This document shows positions 47,710 through 54,215 of a DNA stretch of 64,000 nucleotides, one piece after another. The notes beneath the pieces were generated by a model. That model did not search any database. It had not been told where the DNA came from and saw only the letters and a list, made by a program, of their open reading frames with translations. Origin of the DNA: JAGVSZ01 sp963716855 (lineage in GTDB: Bacteria; Pseudomonadota; Gammaproteobacteria; Burkholderiales; SG8-39); NCBI GenBank assembly GCA_963716855.1, contig CAVQUV010000009.1, positions 147,667 to 211,666 on the forward strand. Reading direction: 5' to 3'. Every line of letters starts with the position of its first letter. Position 1 is the stretch's first letter. Made by a program: the position numbers and the translations under genes.

Positions 47710-48681
47710 GTGAAACTCTCTCGAACCTCAGGCCTCGCAGCGCTCACGGCGGCGACGCTCGCATTGCCGTTCGCCGCGCACGCCGACGGCGAGCGCATCG
47801 CCGTGTTCACCAAGAACCAGACCAATCCCTTCTTTCAGATCGTGCGCGTCGGCGCCGACAACGCCGCCAAGCAGATGAACGCGGTGGTGGTGCAGTACGT
47901 GCCGACCAAGCCCGACAGCATCCCCGAGCAGATGAGCCAGATCGAGGACGTGGTGGTGAAGAAGCCCGACGCGATCGTGTTCACGCCGGTGGACTTCAAG
48001 GCGATGGCGCCCGGCATCGAGAAGATCAATGCCGCCGGTATCCCGGTGGTCAACATCACCGACCGTGCCTCCAGCGGCAAGTTCGTCGCCTACGTCGGCG
48101 CGCACGACTACAACCTGGGCCTGGAGACCTCGCGCTTCCTCTTCAAGGCGATGGGCGGCAAGGGCAACGTCGTGCTGCTCGAGGGCGTCAAAGGCACGCT
48201 CACCAACACCGAGCGGGTCCGTGGCTTCAACGACGCGCTCAAGGAATTCCCGGACATCAAGCTGGTGGCGGCGCAGCCCGCCAACTACCAGCGCCTCGCC
48301 GCGCTCCAGGTGATGGAGAACCTGATGCAGGCGCAGCGCGACATCGGCGGCGTATTCGCCGCCAACGACGCTATGGCGACCGGCGCGATCGAAGCGCTCG
48401 ACGGCGCGAACCGCAAGGCGCTCGTCGTCGGCATCAACGGCACCAAGGAAGCGGTCGATGCCATCAAGGCGGGCAAGATGCTCGCCACTGGCGACTACAG
48501 CGCGTTCCTGCACGGCTGCATCGGCACGATGGCCGCGATCCGCGCGCTACGGAAGCTGCCGGTGCCGACCGAGGTGGTGTTTCCCGCCAAGGTGGTCGAC
48601 AAGACCAACTACCAGGCGCTCGACGTGCCGGTCGAAAAGCGTTCGTGCCCGAAGTGGGAAGAGGTCGTGATCGTGAAATAA
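47710..48681 (+). CDS. sugar ABC transporter substrate-binding protein (RbsB type)
   Basis: A 323-residue periplasmic receptor. The signal peptide is about 1-25 (ending AAHA), followed by RIAVFTKNQTNPFFQIVRVG, as in ribose- and galactose-binding proteins, and INAAGIPVVNITDR. GTG 47710 is chosen because AAAGGAGG lies 7 bases upstream; an ATG at 47668 has no such site and would put 14 residues before the signal. The receptor gene is last in the operon. Confidence 0.93.
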   Translation: MKLSRTSGLAALTAATLALPFAAHADGERIAVFTKNQTNPFFQIVRVGADNAAKQMNAVVVQYVPTKPDSIPEQMSQIEDVVVKKPDAIVFTPVDFKAMAPGIEKINAAGIPVVNITDRASSGKFVAYVGAHDYNLGLETSRFLFKAMGGKGNVVLLEGVKGTLTNTERVRGFNDALKEFPDIKLVAAQPANYQRLAALQVMENLMQAQRDIGGVFAANDAMATGAIEALDGANRKALVVGINGTKEAVDAIKAGKMLATGDYSAFLHGCIGTMAAIRALRKLPVPTEVVFPAKVVDKTNYQALDVPVEKRSCPKWEEVVIVK

Positions 48682-50222
48682 CCGCGTCCAGCTGCTCGAC
48701 CTCTCCCTCCTCCGCCGGGGGGAGGGGCGGCGGGTACCTCTATAATTCCCTGCACTTCGGGCCTGTAGCTCAGCTGGTCAGAGCAGGGGCGCTGCTGAAC
48801 GGGGATAACAGTCCAGACGTATCCTGCGGAGGCGAGCATGAGGTTCATCAGAAACCGCCCGAGCCGCCCGTTCCCATCCATGTAGGGATGGATATAGACG
48901 AAGAAGAAGTGGCCCAGCACGGCGCGCACCTGGGGCGCTGTTTCGGTCTCGAGGAGCTCGAAGAGCACCGGCATGCATTCCCGCATCGCCTCCTTGGGGG
49001 GTGGGACATGCAGCGCCCCACGGATGAAGACCTGATCGTTCCGGTACCCGGCGAGGTCGGCGGGCTTCAAGATCCCGGCCTGCACGCTCGGGCTGAACAG
49101 GGCCTGATACCAGCGGGGTAGTCCGTGCTTGAGCACGGAGCCCGCGTTCTCGCCCTTGACGATGCGGACCAAGTCCTCCTTGACGAGGTTGTGCGCTTCG
49201 AAGTATCCGCGTGCAGCCATGGCGTCGCGCGTCGGTCGATCTTTTTCGTTGCCGTCCGGGTTCCAGTTCCCGTCGCGCACGTTCTCGATCAGTGTCGCGG
49301 AGACGCGGTACCCCTCTATGGACAAGGAGTGATACGCGTCAGTCACGTATCGCGCTTCGACGTCATTCAACAGCGCGTCGATGTCGGCCGGGGCGCCCGG
49401 CGCCGGCGGAAACGCTGCAATCACGCGCTCTCTCATCTCCACCCACATCAATCGCAGTCGCAGCACGTAGGGGGATTCGGGCCGTCCGCCTGGAAGTAGG
49501 GCACGGAGAGGCCTTTCGAAGGGATTCGTTTCATTGACGGCGTACCCGGCGCCGCGCATTGCGCCGAGAATCTCATCGGCCAGCGCCGGTCGCCCGATGG
49601 CTCGAAGGGCCCCGGCAATCCGGCCGGCCACGGCGGGGTGCGAGCCTGCGAGAAGGATGCGCAGGATGTCCGAAGCGTCTGGCAACGATGCAAGCGCGAT
49701 CTGTGCTGACATCGGACTTTGCACGAACAACGTCGGGCTTGCGGCGACGAGTGCCGCTGAGAGTTCCACGAGACGCAAGCCCCCGCAGTCCTGGACGGGC
49801 GACGATGCCAGGAGAGCAGGGGCGCGATAGATGAAGAGCGAGCAGGCGTGAAGAAGCTTCACGGTCTGGTTCGTGCCTTCCGTCGCCCAGATCTGAATTT
49901 GCTTGGGGACGGTTCGTTCCCCGCTGCGGAGCAGGAGTGATTGCTCCGGATTCACATGCCAGCGATCCTCAAACCGCCTCTTTGAGTAGCCAGCCACGAA
50001 CTCGCGCATGCTGGCGTACCACGCGGTCGTATCGCCCTCGGCCTCGTCTGGACGACTTGGGATGTACCAACCGCGTATGACCTCCTTCAGGAATCCGCCT
50101 CGCTGGAGTGCCTCGCGGTCGGACCGCGAAAGCTCGGTCCCGGAGATCGCTTCGGATCCCTGCTCCTGCAGGGTCTTCAACGCCTCTAGGGCAGAGGCCA
50201 ACTTCTCCGATGGACTAGGCAT
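48609..50222 (-). CDS. Fic family protein with AbiEi-like N-terminal domain, C-terminus truncated at the tRNA junction
   Basis: The open frame has 537 codons, but only the first 478 are Fic sequence; the last 59 are read antisense through the tRNA half and the 3' end of the sugar-receptor gene. The N-terminal 40-50 residues (LSRSDREALQRGGFLKEVIRG, then WYIPSRP) resemble the winged helix of AbiEi antitoxins. The Fic domain has an inhibitory SLSIEG motif (about 305) and an intact HPYMDGNGRLGR active site (about 445). Fic enzymes AMPylate or otherwise modify target proteins. The homologous sequence ends at VIPVQQR, where relatives continue for another helix. It is divergent from a second Fic gene. 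ATG 50222 has no Shine-Dalgarno sequence and abuts a repeat array. Confidence 0.8.
   Translation of the reverse strand: MPSPSEKLASALEALKTLQEQGSEAISGTELSRSDREALQRGGFLKEVIRGWYIPSRPDEAEGDTTAWYASMREFVAGYSKRRFEDRWHVNPEQSLLLRSGERTVPKQIQIWATEGTNQTVKLLHACSLFIYRAPALLASSPVQDCGGLRLVELSAALVAASPTLFVQSPMSAQIALASLPDASDILRILLAGSHPAVAGRIAGALRAIGRPALADEILGAMRGAGYAVNETNPFERPLRALLPGGRPESPYVLRLRLMWVEMRERVIAAFPPAPGAPADIDALLNDVEARYVTDAYHSLSIEGYRVSATLIENVRDGNWNPDGNEKDRPTRDAMAARGYFEAHNLVKEDLVRIVKGENAGSVLKHGLPRWYQALFSPSVQAGILKPADLAGYRNDQVFIRGALHVPPPKEAMRECMPVLFELLETETAPQVRAVLGHFFFVYIHPYMDGNGRLGRFLMNLMLASAGYVWTVIPVQQRPCSDQLSYRPEVQGIIEVPAAPPPGGGGRGRAAGRGYFTITTSSHFGHERFSTGTSSAW
48741..48746 (+). promoter_or_regulatory. 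-10 box of the split tRNA gene
   Basis: A perfect TATAAT, 13 bases before the first tRNA base. No convincing -35 box is visible in the GC-rich sequence upstream. Confidence 0.45.
48759..48789 (+). tRNA. tRNA with CAU anticodon (Ile2 or Met), 5' half only
   Basis: GGGCCTG acceptor strand, TA, the D stem GCTC/GAGC with loop AGCTGGTCA, base 26, and four of five anticodon-stem bases (GGGG). At 48790 the tRNA stops and the sequence continues as the truncated Fic gene on the other strand. The missing part, from base 31 to base 73, is at 57574-57616: all seven acceptor pairs and all five anticodon-stem pairs form between the two halves. As it stands neither half can make a normal tRNA alone. Confidence 0.8.
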
Positions 50223-50226
50223 GAGA

Positions 50227-50318
50227 ACAAGAGTTTGTTGTCCATCAATACAAGAGTATATTGCTATTGATCACAAGATTCTAATGTTTTTCATTGCAAG
50301 AGCGAAATGTTGAAAGAA
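50227..50318. repeat. four tandem degenerate 23-bp repeats upstream of the left Fic gene
   Basis: Copies start at 50227, 50250, 50273 and 50296, an exact 23-bp period. Each begins (A/G)CAAGA and has TG at positions 13-14. A much weaker fifth copy may begin at 50319. The array is AT-rich, begins 5 bp from the left Fic start codon and overlaps a possible TATACT -10 box on that strand (50256-50261). It looks like a multi-site operator. Confidence 0.7.
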
Positions 50319-50425
50319 CACAGAATAGCTACATCTCATTGTTTATGAGCACTTTTCTGCTTTAGAATGCCGCTGTGGACGGATGCGGCTTGCACCGCCT
50401 GTGGAGAGACCATTGGCACCGGCTC

Positions 50426-50626
50426 TGAAACGAAGCGATCCGTCGACGTTTTCCTCAGAAATATAGCGGTACGACGACACTTTAGGGCGCGGGTGCGGAT
50501 TCCGAGCGATTCAGCGACAAGAGGTGGCGCAGAAATATAGTTGTAAAGCGACAAAACCGTCTAAAATATAGCGATCTGGCGACAATCTCTGCTGCCTTCC
50601 GTGCCAAATCAAGCCGTTCAGCGACA
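50426..50626. repeat. second array of 23-bp repeats upstream of and into the right Fic gene
   Basis: Three strong copies start at 50457, 50531 and 50562: AAATATAG at positions 3-10, T at 14 and CGACA at 19-23. Weaker copies start at 50426, 50497 and 50604, the last inside the first codons of the gene. Start-to-start distances among 50426, 50457, 50531, 50562 and 50604 are 31, 74, 31 and 42 bp, close to 3, 7, 3 and 4 helical turns. The sequence differs from the array of the left gene. Bases 50319-50425 between the arrays hold no gene that I can see. Confidence 0.65.
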
Positions 50627-52129
50627 GGACGAGATCCTGATCACCCGGGGCGCCCCCCCAGCCGTGGCCCGCTCGATCCAGCGTCGCGCCCGTTCCGGCG
50701 AACTGGCGAAGATCGCGGAGGGCATCTACGTGCGCGAGAAGGATCGCGACGGGCAAGTCGCGATCGCGAGGCGGCATTGGGCGCCGATCCTCGGAGCGCT
50801 CGTCCCCGACGCAGTCGTTTCCTATCGAAGCGCCTTTGCCGGCGGCCCGACCGAGGACGGCGTCGTCTTCCTCTCACACCCGACCATCTTCAATCGACGC
50901 ATCACCCTTCCGGGGCTTCGAGCGGTGCTGGTCCAGGGGCCAAGCGCGCTCGCCGGCGATATGCCGCTCGGCGGTGAGCATCTCTTCTACGCCTCCCGGC
51001 CACGCCAGCTCCTCGAGAATCTCGCGCCTCAACGTGGCGCCCGCGGCAAGTCGGCCGGTGCGAAGGCGGTCGAGGAGCGGCTCATTGCCATCCTCAACGC
51101 GTCAGGCGAAGTGGAACTCAATCGCGTTCGCGACGCCGCGCGAGATATCGCAGGGCCCCTCGGTCTGGAGGCCGAGTTCAAGAAGCTCGACGCGATCGTC
51201 GGCGCTCTGCTCGCAACGCACGTGGCAGGCGTCCTGAAGACGAAGGAAGGGCGCCTCGTCGCCAAGGGCACGCCGGTCGATAGCGCTCGGCTCACCCGAT
51301 TCGAGATTCTTGCGTCGCGACTGCGCGTGGAGACCCTGCCGCGCCGCGAGGCCGTCGCGACGGCCGAACCGGCTCGCTCGAACTCGGCTTTTCTCGAGTC
51401 CTACTTCTCGAACTACGTGGAAGGCACCGAGTTCGCGATCGAGGAGGCGCGCGACATCGCGCTGCGCGGCCGGATCATCGAAGGGCGTCCGAAGGACTCG
51501 CACGACGTGCTCGGCGTATTTCGCCTGGCGCTCGAGTCGCCCTGGCGCGATACGGTGCCGCCGTTCGGCGCCGATTTCCCCGCGGAGCTCGCGCGACGCC
51601 ACGGGCAGATGCTCGCGCAGCGCCCCGAAAGCACCCCCGGCTGCTTCAAGCGCGAGCCGAACCGCGCCGGCGGAACGTGGTTCGTCGACCCCGCCTTGGT
51701 GCGAGGCACGCTGATCGAAGGTTCGCTAATCGCCCGCGGCGTGCCGGAGGGGCTCGCGCGCGCGATCTACTACGCGTTCCTCATCTCCGAAGTCCATCCC
51801 TTCGTGGACGGCAACGGGCGCGTGTCGCGGCTCGTGATGAATGCGGAGCTCTCGCGCATCGGCGAGGCGCGCATCATCATCCCACGCTGTTCCACGAAGA
51901 GTACGTGGACTGCCAGCGCCAGCTCTCGCGGCAGGACGACCCGACCGGATTCGTCCGTGCCGTGCCGCTCATGCAGACCTGGACGGTCGCCTTCGACTAT
52001 ACGGACACGGACGCGCTGATCGCGGCGGTGACCCGTACGAACGCGCTCGAGCGTTCGCGGGCGCAATTCAAGCTGCTGAAGCCCGACGGAACGCCGGTGA
52101 GACTCCCTGGCCCCGCCCGTGGGGTGTGA
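50601..52129 (+). CDS. Fic family protein with AbiEi-like N-terminal domain, frameshift after the Fic motif
   Basis: GTG 50601 starts a protein whose N-terminus (EILITRGAPPAVARSIQRRA, GELAKIAEGIYVRE, AVVSYRSAFAG) resembles the AbiEi winged helix plus its adjoining domain. The Fic domain follows with inhibitory SNYVEG (about 273) and intact HPFVDGNGRVSR (about 396). Just after ELSRIGEARIIIP the frame is lost: one missing C near 51893 explains it, because the adjoining frame continues TLFHEEYVDCQRQLSRQDD and runs to a stop at 52129, giving about 509 residues. Without repair the protein ends at 52019 with unrelated sequence. Divergent from, but not closely similar to, the left Fic gene. Confidence 0.78.
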
Positions 52130-52240
52130 TTTCGCTGAGTTCGACTCTCCCGATTTGATCTTCGACGGCCGCAGTAAGCGTGCTCGCTCTCCCCACCTGA
52201 TGACCATCGCGGCGTCTACGCACCGTCGACGCCGATTTGC

Positions 52241-52840
52241 TCACTCGTCGGGGCCCCGATGCTCCGTCGCCTCCTCGTCGACCCAGTCCTCCTCCTCCCA
52301 GCTCATCCCCTTCCGTCCCGGAACCTTGCGCGTTGGGCCGGCGCGGTACAGCGGGCAGGACTTCGGCCCGTAGCAGAACGTCTCGAAGCGATGCTCGCGC
52401 ACGCGGGGGTTCCACTGGTCGATGATCATCTCCACCGGCATCCGGCAGCCCCAGATGCACGACGTGCACTTCGCCTCGTAGGTCCGGACGTCGAGCCGCC
52501 GGTGGCCGCGCTCGCGGTAGACCTCGAGGGCGGGCGGGGCGTCCGTACAAGGCGGCGCGGCGGACTCGGTCGCCGTCGCACGCATGATCAGCTTCAGCTT
52601 CGCTACCTTGTAAAACTCGACGGGCTCGAGACGCGAGTCAGCGACGGGCTCCGCCTCGCCCGCAACGCCATCACCGACCCGGAATGAGTGTTTTGCCTGC
52701 GCGGCCTTGCCGATCCCGACGGAGAAGTCGCGGGTCTGGCCGCCGATCGCTCCGCGGAGGCGCAGTGCATAGCCGAGGTAGGTGTGGCTCCGTTGGTCGA
52801 ACGACCGCGAGGGACTGCCGCATGCAACGGTCTGGACAGA
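52241..52840 (-). CDS. conserved cysteine-rich protein of unknown function, 5' end damaged
   Basis: The C-terminal 114 residues from ATG 52585 contain KCTSCIWGCRMPVEMIIDQW, FCYGPKSCPLYRAGPTRKVP and WVDEEATEHRGPDE, a pattern I recognise as a conserved uncharacterised protein family with two Cys pairs that may bind zinc or Fe-S. Homologous-looking sequence continues upstream in the same frame to about 52840 (HTYLGYALRLRGAIGG, DFSVGIGKAAQAKHSF, RLEPVEFYKV), but that part has no ATG, GTG or TTG. So the gene has either lost its start or uses ATG 52585 as a short form. It faces the decayed nucleotidyltransferase gene. Confidence 0.5.
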   Translation of the reverse strand, partial: SVQTVACGSPSRSFDQRSHTYLGYALRLRGAIGGQTRDFSVGIGKAAQAKHSFRVGDGVAGEAEPVADSRLEPVEFYKVAKLKLIMRATATESAAPPCTDAPPALEVYRERGHRRLDVRTYEAKCTSCIWGCRMPVEMIIDQWNPRVREHRFETFCYGPKSCPLYRAGPTRKVPGRKGMSWEEEDWVDEEATEHRGPDE

Positions 52841-52860
52841 AAGAACGACGCGTTCGCCAA

Positions 52861-53305
52861 GCGAGCCTGGCCGATGCGCTGTTCGGACCAGCAGCGTGTC
52901 CTCGGCCTGGTCTTCGGCGCGCAGCGCGCGCTGACGGCCTGGTCGGGGCGGCTCGGGCGCTCGTTCAGCGCAGAACTGGCGCGGCGGAGAGTAGCGGGTG
53001 GTGACGGTGCGCCGGCTCGGTACCCAGAAGCACTCAGGCAAACCCCGACGCCGGTCTTCGCAGAACTCGCCGGCATGTGCGCAAGACGGTATCGACCGAT
53101 GGTCGTGAGTGACCGCCTGACCTACGCGGATGTCTTCGAGGCGCTCGAGCCCGTAACCGCGAAACTCGGGCGCACGATAAACCCGACGGTGTACAGTCGG
53201 CGCGAGCTCGCCAAGCGTCGCAGAGACGGCAATGCCTTCGTGACGCGAGTCCTCGCACAACCCAAGCTGTGGATCATCGGTACGGAAGTTGACCTCGCCG
53301 CTTGA
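52861..53305 (+). pseudogene. decayed HTH/nucleotidyltransferase (MNT) transcriptional regulator
   Basis: Pieces of one gene are spread over different frames: ASLADALFG at 52861, QQRVLGLVFGAQ next, VTVRRLGTQKH near 53000, then TPVFAELAGMC and MVVSDRLTYADVFEALEP, ending with NAFVTRVLAQPKLWIIG. These match the order of a winged-helix plus minimal nucleotidyltransferase protein, but most of the HTH and the catalytic GS/DxD part are gone. It cannot be active. It overlaps the HEPN-like gene by 17 bp, the normal layout of MNT/HEPN toxin-antitoxin pairs. Confidence 0.6.
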
Positions 53306-53579
53306 ACGCCTGGCTGGTCCCGGTAAGGCGCTCGCCGCCGAGCCGTCGGACGCCAAAGAGTTCGCCGGCCTCAAGAAATCGGGAATGGCGCGGCTCAAAG
53401 ACGCCGACAACAAGGCGAACTCGTTGGAGGGGCGATTTGATCTCGTCTACAACGCGGCGCACGCCCTGTGTCTGGCGGCGTTGCGGTATCACGGCTTCAG
53501 AGCGAGCAACCGGTATGAATCCAGGCGGGCCCACCGCAGATTTCAATCGCTTACGGCGCCTCGGACGGCGAACGAATGA
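53289..53579 (+). pseudogene. HEPN-domain protein fragment, partner of the MNT remnant
   Basis: TTG 53289 opens a frame beginning MTSPLERLAGPGKALAAEP and containing GRFDLVYNAAHALCLAALRYHGF, typical of HEPN proteins encoded behind a nucleotidyltransferase. After RASNRY the sequence turns into unrelated Arg-rich residues, so the second half, where HEPN RNases carry the RxxxxH motif, is missing. It is probably inactive. Intact relatives act as toxins or as substrates of tRNA-modifying or AMPylating MNT partners. Confidence 0.55.
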
Positions 53580-53673
53580 CAGCGTCGCGAGGCCCCGAGT
53601 GGGAATGAGCCACCACTGAGGACTCTGCGGATCGCACCGTGTTCACGTGTTGGGACCCACGCTACAGTGCCAT

Positions 53674-53961
53674 TCAGCAACCGACCAGCACGGCCGCGAC
53701 GCCCAAGCGGCGCAGGTCGAAAACGATGTCACTGGCCGAGGTGCAGCTGCGGTCGAAGCGAATCATGACCACGTTCGCCTTCCCGGGCGCGCGCTCTGCC
53801 GACTCGACGTCGGGACGTGCCCGCAGCCCAGCGATGACCTCCGCGCAGCGCTCCGACGCCGAGTCGCCTCCTTTTACCCACACGAGCGCCAGACAGATCC
53901 TGCGGATATCGCGCGGGACGCGTGCGTCATTGCGGAAGGCATGTTCGGTGATGTTCTGCAT
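53674..53961 (-). CDS. small hypothetical protein with ferredoxin-like (HMA-like) fold pattern
   Basis: A 95-residue protein whose strand-helix order (RRICLALVWVKG, a helix near CAEVIAGLRAR, NVVMIRFDRS, a helix near ASDIVFDLRRLGV, AAVLVGC) resembles a heavy-metal-associated domain, but no CxxC metal site is present. ATG 53961 is chosen because a perfect AAGGAGG lies five bases before it; that signal is the best evidence that the gene is real. Nothing in the surroundings gives a function. Divergent from the PLP enzyme gene at 54216. Confidence 0.55.
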   Translation of the reverse strand: MQNITEHAFRNDARVPRDIRRICLALVWVKGGDSASERCAEVIAGLRARPDVESAERAPGKANVVMIRFDRSCTSASDIVFDLRRLGVAAVLVGC

Positions 53962-54215
53962 GATGGCCTCCTTGGGTCCTTGCGGGAACGTGCGATCACT
54001 GAAAGCAACCGAAATCACGCACGATCACCTTAGGCGCCTGGCGCACACGGCGCAGTACCGTATTGACATCCGACGTGTGACCTATTCACGAAGCGCCTCA
54101 ATGGCGCGGCTCCCGACTTCGTCAATATTGCCGGCGATCGCCGGCACTGTTCACAACTCAAGCCGAGATGCCTCCCCCATCCTTGTATCCATCAGGAATG
54201 TGTCTGGAGGCGCAA

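Noticed and set aside
50227..50318. CRISPR array
   Set aside because: The period is only 23 bp with no spacer-sized unique segments between repeats, and no cas genes are in the window.
50227..50626. Type III (ToxIN-like) RNA antitoxin repeats
   Set aside because: Tandem repeats before a toxin gene suggested it, but the 23-bp copies are too degenerate to give identical RNA units, no terminator separates them from the gene, and the Fic proteins already carry an inhibitory motif.
52241..53413. A 390-residue protein on the minus strand
   Set aside because: Only the C-terminal 200 residues look like a protein family; the rest runs antisense through the MNT remnant.
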